64,000 bases of DNA from Methanosarcina sp. 2.H.T.1A.6 (GTDB taxonomy: Archaea; Halobacteriota; Methanosarcinia; Methanosarcinales; Methanosarcinaceae): positions 306,239 through 370,238 of the forward strand of contig NZ_JJOY01000030.1 of NCBI RefSeq assembly GCF_000979455.1, in the 5' to 3' direction. Each line of letters begins with the position of its first letter. Position 1 is the stretch's first letter. The translations under genes and the position numbers were made by a program. The notes below the pieces were generated by a model that saw only the letters and a list, made by a program, of their open reading frames with translations, made no database searches and was not told the origin of the DNA. Shown one piece after another: positions 52,532-63,100 of this stretch.

Positions 52532-53830
52532 ATGGCTGACATAATAATAAAGAATGCTTACGTTTTAACGATGGATCCTGATGCGGGAGACCTTAAAAAC
52601 GGGACTGTTGTTATTGAAGACGGAAAGATCACGGAAATCGGGGAAAAAACAAAAGAAAGTGCCGACACCGTGATCGATGCAAAAGGTTCGGTAGTAATGC
52701 CAGGGCTTGTAAACACGCACACCCATGCAGCAATGACCCTTTTCAGGGGTTATGCCGACGACCTTCAGCTTGCAGAGTGGCTTGAGAAACATATCTGGCC
52801 TGCCGAAGCCCAGCTGAAGGCAGAAGATGTTTACAAAGGCAGCCTGCTCGCATGCCTGGAAATGATCAAATCCGGAACAACATCTTTTGCAGATATGTAT
52901 TTTTTTATGGATGAAACTGCAAAGGCTGTTGAAGCATCGGGACTTCGAGCCTCCCTCTCCCACGGCCTGATAGAGCTCTGGAACAAAGAAAAAGGAGAGG
53001 CTGACCTTAAGGAAGGAAAACGCTTTGTCCAGGCCTGGCAGGGAGCAGCCGACGGCAGGATAAAGACCATGTACGGACCTCATGCCCCGAATACATGCTC
53101 GGATGAGTTTCTTGCAAAGGTAAAAGAAGAGGCCAGCAGGGACGGAGCAGGCATCCATATCCATGTCCTGGAAACCGAAGCCGAACTGAATGCAATGAAA
53201 GAAAGGTACGGGAAGTGCTCGGTGCACCTGCTCGAAGACCTGGGGGTTTTCGGCCCTGATGTGCTTGCTGCCCACTGTGTATGGCTATCGGACGGGGACA
53301 TAGAGATTTTAAGGAAAAGGGGAGTAAATGTATCCCACAATCCCATAAGCAATATGAAACTGGCATCCGGAATTGCTCCGGTATATAAGATGCTGGAAAA
53401 AGGAGTGAATGTAACACTTGGCACTGACGGCTGTGCGTCAAACAACAACCTTGACCTGTTTGAAGAAATGAAGACTGCTGCCCTTCTGCATAAAGTGAAC
53501 ACATGCAACCCTACTGCTCTTCCGGCTCGCCAGGTACTTGAGATGGCAACCGTTAACGGGGCAAAAGCCCTTGGCACGGAAACCGGAATGTTGAAGGTGG
53601 GAAAGAAGGCAGACCTGATCATTGTGGACATGAAAAAACCGCATCTTACTCCCTGTTTTGATGTTCCTTCCCATCTGGTATACTCTGCAAGAGGAAGTGA
53701 TGTCAGGACAACAATTGTGGACGGAAAAGTCCTTATGGACAATTACAGGGTACTTGTGCTGGATGAGGAGAAAGTGACAGAAGATGCCCGGAAAGCCGCA
53801 GAAGAGCTTGTAGCAAGGGTAAACGCCTGA
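52532..53830 (+). CDS. dadD: 5'-deoxyadenosine/adenosine-derivative deaminase (DadD/MtaD-like amidohydrolase)
   Basis: 432 residues. The metal site of the amidohydrolase family is complete: NTHTHAAMT (His63, His65), GIHIHVLET, LAAHCVWL and LGTDGCASNNN. It has the N-terminal AADIIIKNAYVLT-like beta domain. In methanogens this family removes the amino group from 5'-deoxyadenosine (a radical-SAM product), methylthioadenosine, adenosine or S-adenosylhomocysteine. The next gene is ahcY, which supports a role in SAM-derived nucleoside recycling; exact substrate preference is inferred. Confidence 0.93.
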   Translation: MADIIIKNAYVLTMDPDAGDLKNGTVVIEDGKITEIGEKTKESADTVIDAKGSVVMPGLVNTHTHAAMTLFRGYADDLQLAEWLEKHIWPAEAQLKAEDVYKGSLLACLEMIKSGTTSFADMYFFMDETAKAVEASGLRASLSHGLIELWNKEKGEADLKEGKRFVQAWQGAADGRIKTMYGPHAPNTCSDEFLAKVKEEASRDGAGIHIHVLETEAELNAMKERYGKCSVHLLEDLGVFGPDVLAAHCVWLSDGDIEILRKRGVNVSHNPISNMKLASGIAPVYKMLEKGVNVTLGTDGCASNNNLDLFEEMKTAALLHKVNTCNPTALPARQVLEMATVNGAKALGTETGMLKVGKKADLIIVDMKKPHLTPCFDVPSHLVYSARGSDVRTTIVDGKVLMDNYRVLVLDEEKVTEDARKAAEELVARVNA

Positions 53831-54055
53831 AAAGTCCATACCCCGGTATAGTCCATGTTCTGGTGTAATGCTTTAAAGTATACTGGAACAATATACGGGA
53901 AAAATAAATACTAGAAACCCGAATACACCACAGATTTATTTTATTTAATCTGTATCCGAAGTAAAAATTTGTGCGAATTCGAAAAATAAGCCTATCTACT
54001 ATAATCGAATTTAACCATCGAATTCAACCGCCTATCTGATAATGACGGGATTATT

Positions 54056-55291
54056 ATGACCGAAAAAGAACTCGTAGAATCCGGAAACATGAAAATGGAA
54101 TGGGCAAGAAGCCACATGCCTGTGCTTGCAATCATCAGGGAGAAGTTTGAGGAGGAAAAACCCCTGAAAGGGCTTAAAGTAGGAATGGCCCTTCACGTAG
54201 AAGCAAAAACCGCAGTCCTTGTCGAGACCCTGGCTGCAGGCGGCGCACAGGTTGCAATTTCAGGCTGCAACCCCCTGAGCACCCAGGACGATGTGTCAAT
54301 GGCTCTCGATACCCGGAAAAATATAAGCTGTTTTGCAAAATACGGGTGCAATACCAGCGAGTACTATGAAGCTATAGATAAAGTCCTTGACTTTGAACCT
54401 GACATCACAATCGATGACGGGGCAGACCTGATATTCAAACTCCACAAAGAAAGGACAGGTATGCTCCCGAATATCCTCGGAGGCTGCGAGGAAACCACTA
54501 CAGGGGTCCACAGGCTTCATGCCATGGAAAAGGATGGCGCACTTAAGATGCCGGTAATAGCGGTAAACGATGCCATGACCAAATATCTCTTTGACAACCG
54601 CTACGGGACAGGCCAGTCAGCCTGGGACGGGATTAACCGGACCACAAACCTCCTTGTAGCAGGCAAAAACGTTGTTGTCGCAGGCTACGGCTGGTGCGGG
54701 CGCGGGGTTGCAATGCGGGCTACAGGACTGGGAGCGAATGTAATTGTCACTGAAATAGACCCTATACGAGCCCTTGAAGCCAGGATGGACGGACACAGGG
54801 TCATGAGAATGGCAGACGCTGCAAAAATAGGAGAGATCTTTGTAACGGCCACAGGAAACCGCGATATCCTTACAGCCGAACACTTCAAGGTCATGCAGGA
54901 CGGGGCAATCCTTGCAAACTCAGGACATTTCAATGTGGAAATCGATATGGAAGCCCTTGCCTCCCTTGCAAAAACAGTCAGGACCGTCAGGCACAATATC
55001 AAAGAATATGACATCGGGAACAGGCGCATAAATGTCATAGCCGAAGGCAGGCTTGTAAACCTCGCTGCCGGTGACGGGCACCCTGCCGAGGTCATGGATA
55101 TGAGTTTTGCAAACCAGGCTCTCTGTGTGCGCTACATTGCCGAAAACAATCTGTTGAACGGAGTCCACGGAGTCCCAAAGGAACTTGATACCTATGTGGC
55201 AACACTGAAGCTTGAGTCAATGGGCATAAGCACCGACAAACTCACTTCCAAACAGGAATGCTACATGAACGGCTGGGAGTGCGGGACATAA
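54056..55291 (+). CDS. ahcY: Adenosylhomocysteinase
   Basis: 411 residues. It splits S-adenosylhomocysteine to adenosine and homocysteine, removing the inhibitor left by methyltransferases. The NAD-binding loop is VVAGYGWCGRGVAMRA (about 206-221), active-site residues lie in DDGADLIF and KMPVIAVNDAMTKYLFDNRYG (split here: KMPVIAVND, DNRYG), and HFNVEIDMEAL, GRLVNLAAGDGHP and VMDMSFANQAL are typical. Archaeal-type length. A terminator hairpin follows. Confidence 0.97.
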   Translation: MTEKELVESGNMKMEWARSHMPVLAIIREKFEEEKPLKGLKVGMALHVEAKTAVLVETLAAGGAQVAISGCNPLSTQDDVSMALDTRKNISCFAKYGCNTSEYYEAIDKVLDFEPDITIDDGADLIFKLHKERTGMLPNILGGCEETTTGVHRLHAMEKDGALKMPVIAVNDAMTKYLFDNRYGTGQSAWDGINRTTNLLVAGKNVVVAGYGWCGRGVAMRATGLGANVIVTEIDPIRALEARMDGHRVMRMADAAKIGEIFVTATGNRDILTAEHFKVMQDGAILANSGHFNVEIDMEALASLAKTVRTVRHNIKEYDIGNRRINVIAEGRLVNLAAGDGHPAEVMDMSFANQALCVRYIAENNLLNGVHGVPKELDTYVATLKLESMGISTDKLTSKQECYMNGWECGT

Positions 55292-55350
55292 TTTATAAAA
55301 GAAGCAGCAGGGAATAATTCAATAAGCTGAATATTTAGCTGAATATTTAT

Positions 55351-55396
55351 AAGTGCAGTGGATAAGGTCCCAATCCTCTGCACTTAATTTCTTTTT
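55351..55396 (+). terminator. Terminator after ahcY
   Basis: AAGTGCAG (55351-55358) pairs with CTGCACTT (55378-55385) around a 19-base loop, followed by AATTTCTTTTTTTAT. It starts 60 bases after the ahcY stop. Confidence 0.6.
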
Positions 55397-55712
55397 TTAT
55401 ATGTAATAATATGTACTTCGCCCCGTTTTTAATGATTTCGGATGAAAGAGAATCAATGTCTCTGGATATAGTAGACAATTGATAAGCCAGCAATTCTCGT
55501 TAAAGACATAGTTGAAATATGATTTAATTTCAAAATGTTTAAATAGTGAACAGAGTTTCTATTTTTCAGAAAATCTTAAAATTCACTTTTATTGAAGCGG
55601 AATTTACGTGAAATCACGGCAATAGGGGACGCGGCATCCTCCTAAGAGCCTGGTATTATTTTGCTTCCAGGTCCTTAGTTTGAAAAGTAGAGTGAGTGAT
55701 TGACCAGCTTTT

Positions 55713-55815
55713 CCTCGATCGAAAAATATCATTGATACCTCGATCGAAAAAATATCATTGATACCTCGATCAAAAAAATATCATTGATACCTCGATCAAA
55801 AAAATATCATTAATA
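55713..55815. repeat. Four-unit 25-26-bp tandem repeat before the first kinase gene
   Basis: Units begin CCTCGATCGAAAA (two copies) or CCTCGATCAAAA (two copies) and end ATCATTGATA, the last with one change. They lie inside the roughly 740-base gap between ahcY and the kinase gene; the rest of the gap shows no gene. Confidence 0.9.
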
Positions 55816-56034
55816 TACACTGATCTCATAGAATGTACAAACAGGAACGGGACATAATCTGAAGTTAAAGGATCTTTTACCAGGAAGGTCGCTGTTCTCT
55901 TGAAAAAGAGGTGTGAGACATTCCCTGGTTGATCTAAAAAATTTCAAACATTCCAGATATCAGATACGATAAACTGCTCACAGCCCTATAAATGCGAATT
56001 TTTAAAATTGATTTTATAGATGGAGAGGTGTGGA

Positions 56035-59000
56035 ATGGGAAAAAGCCTCAGAACGTCTGTTATTGATAATATCAGGGATATTCCCTGGGGAACGCACTTC
56101 TGCCAGTTCTACCAGACAAAGGAAGATTTGATAGACATACTTGTCCCCTACTTCAAAGCAGGGCTCAAAAATAATGAATTCTGTATGTGGGTCACATCGC
56201 AACCTCTGGGAGTAGAAAACGCAAAAGAAGCTCTTGGAATGGCTGTTCCTGACATTGATGCTTACCTTGAAAAGGGGCAAATCGAAATTATTCCCTACAA
56301 TTACTGGTATGTAAAAGAGGGCAAATCCGGCTCGGATGAGGGTGGATTCGATTCGGAGAGGGTCTTAAATTACTGGGTTGAAAAACTCAATCATGCCCTT
56401 GCCAGTGGATATGAAGGGGTGAGGGTGAGCGGGAACACGTTCTGGCTGGAAAAAGAAGGCTGGAATGATTTCATTGAATATGAAGAAGAAATAGACAACG
56501 TAATCGGCAACTTTAATATGATAGCTCTATGCACTTATTCTCTCGACAGGTGCAATGTAACAGAGATAATCGACGTGGTCAGCAACCATCAGTTCGCTTT
56601 GATCAAAAGAGAAGGAAAATGGGAGCAGCTGGAAAGTTCCAGCCGCAAGAGGGCAGGAAAAGAAGCTGCTCAGGCTGCAAAAGACTGGGAATATACCTTT
56701 GATGCTGTGCCGGACCTGATAGCCATACTTGACACTAAATATCAGGTTTTTCATGCAAACAAAGCCATGGCGGCAAGATTGGGGGTGACAAAGGAAGAGT
56801 GTGTCGGGTTGACTTGCTATCGTATTGTCCATGAGACGAATGAGCCGCCCTCTTTTTGCCCTCACCGGCGGTTGCTTAAGGACGGGCTTGAACACACGGA
56901 AGAGGTTTTCGAGGATTGCCTTGGTGGTTATTTTTTAGTAAGCGTCTCACCATTGCATGATTCAGAAGGGAAACTCATTGGAAGTGTTCATGTCGCCCGT
57001 GATATCAATGAACGCAAACAAACCGAAGAAGCATTGATTAGAAGTGAGAATAAATTCCGTACATTGGCGGAAAATTCTCCTGATATAATTGTCCGCTTTG
57101 ACAGGCAAAATCGGCACATATATGCTAATCCCGCTGCTGCGGAACCTTATTGCAAGCCTCCGGAGGAAATCATTGGCAAAACTCATGGGGAACTGGGGAT
57201 GGACTCTGAAAAGGCGAAATTCTGGGAAAGGCACCATGAAAACGTTTTTGCCACAGGTAAACCCGAAACAATAGAATTCCATTATACAGCACCTCAAGGA
57301 AAAGAATACTACTTCAATACCCGAATAATACCGGAGTTTATTGATGGTGAGGTGACTTCTGTTCTCGCAATTTCCCGCGACATTACGGAGAAAAAAGAAG
57401 CAGAAGCTAAGTTAAAAGAAACGCTCAATAATTTAGAAAAGTTAGTTGAAGAGCGAACAATCCAGCTTGAGAAGGCTTACAATTCTTTGAAAGAAAGTGA
57501 GAAAGGTCTTGCTGAAGCTCAAAGAATGGCTCACCTTGGAAACTGGGACTGGAATATTGTAACCAATCAATTTTACTGGTCTGATGAGATTTATCGTATT
57601 TATGGGCTCATTCCTCAAGAGTATGGGATAACTTGCGATTCATTTTTAAGTTACATACATCCAGACGATCGAAACCGCATTATAAATGCTGCCATGGAAA
57701 CTTGGGATGGAAAACCATATAGTATTGATCATAGGATTATCTCAGCTGATGGGGAAGAACGCATAGTACATGCACAAGGAGAAGTTATTTTTGAGGAGGA
57801 AAAAATTCCTGTTCGAATGAAGGGAACAATTCAGGATATTACAGAGCGCAAGAAGGCAGAGGAGATGCTAAAAGAGAGCGAGGGCAGATTGAAAGCTCTT
57901 TTTAAGCTGCTGCCTATTGGAGTTTCTATTATCGATAAGCAAAGAAATATCCTGGATGTAACCCTTGCTCTGGAGAAAATCATGGGCCTATCCAGATCGG
58001 ATTTGCTCAAAGGGAATCATAGGGTCCGTAAGTACCTCCAGTTAAACGGTGCAGAGATGCCGTATGAGGATCTTCCCAGCGTAAGGGCTTTGAAAGAGAA
58101 AGGGTCGATTCATAGTTCAGAGGTGGGAATGGTCAAGGAAAACGGCAGCATCATCTGGGCGGATGTGAGTGCAATATCTCTGCCTTTTTCCGATGGCCAT
58201 GTAGTTATTACCGTAAGGGACATTACCGAAAACAAAAAAGCCGAAGAAAAACTTCAGACCCTGGCTAATGCTTTGGAATCATCAGATGATGCCATTGTAA
58301 CCAGATCTCTTGATGGTAGTATTACAAGCTGGAATAAGGGAGCAGAGCAGATTTATGGTTACTTAACCGAAGAAGTCCTGGGAAAAAACATCTCAATGTT
58401 TGAACCGGAAACTCTGAAAGGGGAAATAAAACAGTTAGATGAAAAGATAAAACAGGGAGAACGTATCCGCCACTACGAAACTTTAAGGTTAAAAAAAGAC
58501 GGTACGATAATAAATATTTCAATAACTCTATCTCCGGTTTTTAACGCATCTGGAATACTTGTGGCGATTTCGACTGTTTCCAGAGATATTACAGAGCGCA
58601 AGAGGGCTGAAGAAGCACTGATCAGAAGTGAGAATAAATTCCGTACACTGGCTGAAAATTCTCCGGACTTGATCGCCCGCATGGACCGGCGAACTCGCCA
58701 CTTATATGCCAATCCTGCATATTCAGAAGTGCATAATATTTCTCAAGAGAATATCATTGGCAAAACCAATAGTGAGCTTGGAATGGATCCTGAAAAGGTA
58801 AAATTCTGGGAGAGGCACTATGAACACATTTTTGCCACCGGAAAACCCGAAACAATGGAATTCCAGTACATGTCACCTCAAGGAAAAGAGTACTACTTTA
58901 ATACACGAATAGTACCGGAGTTTGTTGATGGTGAGGTGACTTCTGTTCTCGCGATTTCCCGTGACATTACTGAGCGCAAAATGGCTGAAGAGGCCATGGA

Positions 59001-59673
59001 GAAAATGGATAAATTCAGAATAAAAGAAATCCACCACCGGATTAAAAATAATCTGCAGGTAATCTCTTCTCTTCTCAGTCTTGAAGCTGAAAGGTTCAGT
59101 GATGCAAAAATGCTTGAAGCCTTCAGGGAAAGCCAGGGCAGGGTTACTTCAATGGCTCTGATTCATGAGGAGTTATACAAGGGAGACGAGACCGAAACCC
59201 TTGATTTTGCAGCTTATCTGCGGAAGCTGACTTCCGACCTATTCGGCTCATATAATCTTAGAAAAGATAATATTAGCGTGAGATTGGACCTTGAGCAGGT
59301 TTATCTTGATATGGATATTTCAATACCTCTCGGGATTATTGTAAACGAGCTGGTTTCAAATGCCCTGAAGCACGCTTTTCCTGCTGGAGGGAAAGGCGAA
59401 ATCCACATAACCCTTTACAAAACCGGGACTTTTGCCCATATATACGATACTCCCTGTCCGAATCCCCACTATATGGAAAAAAATGGTTCCCATTACATAC
59501 TCAAAGTATCGGATAACGGAAAAGGCATCCCTGAAGAAATAGAATTTCAAAACGCTGATTCTCTTGGGCTTCAACTTGTAAATATTCTTGTTGAACAGAT
59601 AGACGGCTGTATAGAACTTAGAAGGAATCCCGGGACAGAATTTACTATCCGGTTTAGCAGTAAAGAAACATGA
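56035..59673 (+). CDS. Soluble histidine kinase: MEDS domain, six PAS domains, HisKA_2, HATPase
   Basis: 1212 residues from ATG 56035, with GGAGAGGTG upstream (the frame opens at 56020). No membrane helix. Domains in order: MEDS sensory domain (about 1-190; PWGTHFCQFYQTKEDL, FCMWVTSQPLG); PAS about 220-340, 345-465, 495-620 (with YIHPDDR), 630-750, 755-880 and 885-1000; HisKA_2 with EIHHRIKNNLQVISSLL (phospho-acceptor His near 1015); HATPase (VNELVSNALKHAF, SDNGKGIP, GLQLV). MEDS was proposed to sense small hydrocarbon-derived molecules. No response regulator gene is adjacent. PAS copies 2 and 6 (SENKFRTLAENSPD) look like internal duplicates. Confidence 0.93.
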   Translation: MGKSLRTSVIDNIRDIPWGTHFCQFYQTKEDLIDILVPYFKAGLKNNEFCMWVTSQPLGVENAKEALGMAVPDIDAYLEKGQIEIIPYNYWYVKEGKSGSDEGGFDSERVLNYWVEKLNHALASGYEGVRVSGNTFWLEKEGWNDFIEYEEEIDNVIGNFNMIALCTYSLDRCNVTEIIDVVSNHQFALIKREGKWEQLESSSRKRAGKEAAQAAKDWEYTFDAVPDLIAILDTKYQVFHANKAMAARLGVTKEECVGLTCYRIVHETNEPPSFCPHRRLLKDGLEHTEEVFEDCLGGYFLVSVSPLHDSEGKLIGSVHVARDINERKQTEEALIRSENKFRTLAENSPDIIVRFDRQNRHIYANPAAAEPYCKPPEEIIGKTHGELGMDSEKAKFWERHHENVFATGKPETIEFHYTAPQGKEYYFNTRIIPEFIDGEVTSVLAISRDITEKKEAEAKLKETLNNLEKLVEERTIQLEKAYNSLKESEKGLAEAQRMAHLGNWDWNIVTNQFYWSDEIYRIYGLIPQEYGITCDSFLSYIHPDDRNRIINAAMETWDGKPYSIDHRIISADGEERIVHAQGEVIFEEEKIPVRMKGTIQDITERKKAEEMLKESEGRLKALFKLLPIGVSIIDKQRNILDVTLALEKIMGLSRSDLLKGNHRVRKYLQLNGAEMPYEDLPSVRALKEKGSIHSSEVGMVKENGSIIWADVSAISLPFSDGHVVITVRDITENKKAEEKLQTLANALESSDDAIVTRSLDGSITSWNKGAEQIYGYLTEEVLGKNISMFEPETLKGEIKQLDEKIKQGERIRHYETLRLKKDGTIINISITLSPVFNASGILVAISTVSRDITERKRAEEALIRSENKFRTLAENSPDLIARMDRRTRHLYANPAYSEVHNISQENIIGKTNSELGMDPEKVKFWERHYEHIFATGKPETMEFQYMSPQGKEYYFNTRIVPEFVDGEVTSVLAISRDITERKMAEEAMEKMDKFRIKEIHHRIKNNLQVISSLLSLEAERFSDAKMLEAFRESQGRVTSMALIHEELYKGDETETLDFAAYLRKLTSDLFGSYNLRKDNISVRLDLEQVYLDMDISIPLGIIVNELVSNALKHAFPAGGKGEIHITLYKTGTFAHIYDTPCPNPHYMEKNGSHYILKVSDNGKGIPEEIEFQNADSLGLQLVNILVEQIDGCIELRRNPGTEFTIRFSSKET

Positions 59674-60031
59674 TCTAACCTTGTTCTTTTGTTTGAAAGT
59701 TGCTTTCCCTGGCGGATAATGCGATAGCTTTACAGCAGGCCCTCATGAAAAAAAGAACAGTTACCGCAAATCTTAACCTGAACAGGATTAATCAATGATT
59801 CCTGAACTGATTAAATGAGGGTTCCTAAATGAGGGTTTCTGAATAAATTTTAATATAAAATAAATTATATATAGAAGAATACATTAAACATACAATATAT
59901 AATTTAGTTTTTTTAAAAATGTTCAGTGCATAAAAGTTATGTTTTTCCTGGAAATTTTCCAAAGTCATTTTTACTGAACGAGATCTACTTAAAAAGAAAA
60001 AACATAAAGAACATAGTGAACACTTAAAAGT

Positions 60032-60119
60032 CTAGTGTCGCTTCAGCAGTAAAATGTCTTATAAAATCAATTACAACTATTCAGAATCATTCAATCCTTG
60101 ATGATTGACGCGACACTAG
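60032..60119. mobile_element. MITE-like element with CTAGTGTCGC ends
   Basis: CTAGTGTCGC at 60032-60041 and its perfect inverse GCGACACTAG at 60110-60119 bound 88 bases ahead of the second kinase. The ends match those of the element at 21003-21108. No clear target duplication. The rest of 59674-60186 holds no gene. Confidence 0.5.
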
Positions 60120-60186
60120 CCATAACTCATTGCAGACCTGTTTTAAGATAAGAATAGAATTGGGATATGCCCGGAGAAGATGTGGA

Positions 60187-63100
60187 ATGAATGAAAGGCT
60201 GAGGGAGTCTGGGATTGATATTATTGGGGATATTCCCTGGGGAACGCACTTCTGCCAGTTCTACCAGACAAAAGAAGATTTGATGGACATGCTTGTCCCC
60301 TACTTCAGAGCAGGGCTGGAGAATAACGAATTCTGTATGTGGGTCACATCGCAACCTCTGGGAGTAGAAAACGCAAAAGAAGCTCTTGAAATGGCTGTTC
60401 CTGACATTGATGCTTACCTTGAAAAGGGGCAACTCGAAATTATTCCCTACAATTACTGGTATGTAAAAGAGGGCAAATCCAGCTCGGACGAGGGTGGATT
60501 CGATTCGGAGAGGGTCTTAAATTGCTGGGTTGAAAAACTCGATCATGCCCTTGCCAGTGGATACGATGGCTTGAGGTTGAGCGGGAACACTTTCGGGCTG
60601 GAAAAAGAAGGCTGGAATGGTTTCGTTGAATACGAGAAAGAAATAGACAACATTATCGGCAACTTTCATATGATGGCTCTATGCACCTATCCTCTCGACA
60701 GGTGCCACGCAACCGAGATAATCGATGTGGTCATCAATCATCAGTTCTCTTTGATCAAAAGGGAAGGAAAATGGGAGCGGATAGAAAGTCCCAGGCGCAA
60801 AAAAGCAGAAGAGGAAGCTGCTCAGGCTGCAAAAGACTGGAAATATACCTTTGATATTGTGCCGGACCTGATAGCTATACTTGATGCTGAATATAGGGTT
60901 GTTCGTGCAAACAAGGCCATGGCGGCAAGATTGGGGGTGACACCGGAAAAGTGTGTCGGGTTGACCTGCTATCGTGTTATCCATGGGATGGACGAACCCC
61001 CCTCTTTTTGCCCTCATCGGCAATTACTTGAGGATGGACTTGAGCACACCAAAGAAGTTCGCGAAGAAAGCCTTGGTGGCGATTTCATAGTAACCGTCTC
61101 ACCTTTGCATGATTCCGAAGGAAAACTCACTGGATGCATTCATGTCGCCCATGATATCACCGAGCGCAAGCGGGCAGAGGAGGCATTGCGCCAGAGTGAA
61201 CAGCGCGTCAGGCTGAAGTTGGAGAGCATACTCTCACCTGCTCGGGAGATGGCTAACCTGGAGCTTGCTGATATTGTTGATGTCCAGGCGATCCAGTCCC
61301 TAATGGACGATTTCTATAAGCTTGCTCACATTCCCATGAGCCTGGGGGATCTCAAGGGCAATATTCTGGTGGGCGTCGGATGGCAGGAGATCTGCACCAG
61401 ATTCCACAGGGTTCACCCCGAAGCCTGCAAGCACTGCATAGAAAGCGACACAAAACTATCCGCTGGTGTTGCCCCGGGAGAGTTTAAGCTGTACAGGTGC
61501 AAGAACAACATGTGGGACATAGCGACTCCCCTCATTGTGGGCGGCCAGCACGTCGGCAATATTTTATCAGGGCAGTTCTTTTTTGAGGACGAGCCTCTGG
61601 ACTATGAGCTTTTCCGGGCCCAGGCTAAAAAATATGGCTTCAATGAGGAGGAATACATAGCAGTACTTGAAAATGTTCCGCGGTTGAGCAGGGAGGCTGT
61701 GGACACAGGCATGACCTTCTTCATGAAGCTTGCCCACATGTTCTCACAGTTAAGCTACAGCAATATCAAGCTGGCCCAATCGCTGTCGGAACGCGATTCC
61801 CTGGTGGACGCGCTGCGGGAGAGCGAGGAGCGTTTCAGGTCGGTCCTTGAGAACTCACTCGATGTGGCTTACCGGCGAAACCTTCAGACCGGCTGCTATG
61901 ATTACATGAGCCCGGTAGTAGAGCAGATCACCGGCTTCTCTGCCCAAAAGATGAGCGCCATGAGCATCAATGAAGTTCTTGATCACGTTCATCCCGACGA
62001 CCGTCCCCAGGTTACTGCGGAACTGGTCCAGGCATTCGAGACAGGCCATGGAACCCTCGAGTACCGGTTCAAGCGCAAAGACGGAAAATACCGCTGGTTA
62101 GCCGATCACTTCACGGTGATCAAGGACCAGAATGACATACCCCTTTTCAGCGGAGGTATCATCCGCGACATTACCAGGCAAAAGCAGGCTGAAGAAGCAC
62201 TGATAAGAAGTGAGAATAAATTCCGTACATTGGCTGAGAATTCTCCTGACGTGATTTCCCGCCTTGACAGACAAAATCGCCATATGTATGTTAATCCTGC
62301 AGCTGCGGAACCTTATGGTCACTCTCCGGAAGAAATCGTTGGGAAAACGAATAGTGAACTTGGGATGGACCCTGAAAATGTGAAATTCTGGGAAGGGCAT
62401 TATGAAAATGTTTTTACCACAGGCAAACCCGAAACAATGGAATTCCATTATAAATCGCCTCAAGGAAAAGAATACTATTTTAATACAAGAATAGTACCGG
62501 AATTTATTGGCGGCGAAGTGTCTTCTGTTCTTGCTATTTCCCGTGATATTACAGATGAAAAAGAAGTAGAAGCTAAGTTGAAAGAAGCATATGAAAATTT
62601 AGAAAAATTAGTTGAAGAACGGACAACGCAACTTGAGAATGCTTATAACTCGTTGAAGGAAAGTGAAAAAGGTCTTGCTGAAGCTCAAAAAATGGCTCAT
62701 ATTGGAAATTGGTATTGGGATATTGCAACTGATAAAACATACTGGTCTGAGGAAATGTATAGTATTTTCGGACGCGACCCTCGAGAATTAGCACCATCTT
62801 ACAATGAATATTTAAGTTACATACATCCCGATGATCGAGACTACTTTGATAATGCCACTATGAAAGCTGTAAATGGAAAACCTTACAGCATTGATCACAG
62901 GATTATTTTAGCTAATGGGGAAGAACGCACAGTCCACATACAATCAGAAGTTATGTATAATGAGGAAAATATCCCTATTCAAATAAAGGGAATAGTTCAG
63001 GATATTACTGAACGTAAAAAAGCTGAAAAAGCTCTGGTAAACCTTGAGATTGCCCGTAAAAAGGAAATTCATCACAGGATCAAGAATAACCTGCAGGTAA

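Noticed and set aside
52565..53275. 236-codon minus-strand frame antisense to dadD
   Set aside because: Shadow frame; the Cys-rich, hydrophobic composition is a by-product of codon bias on the other strand.
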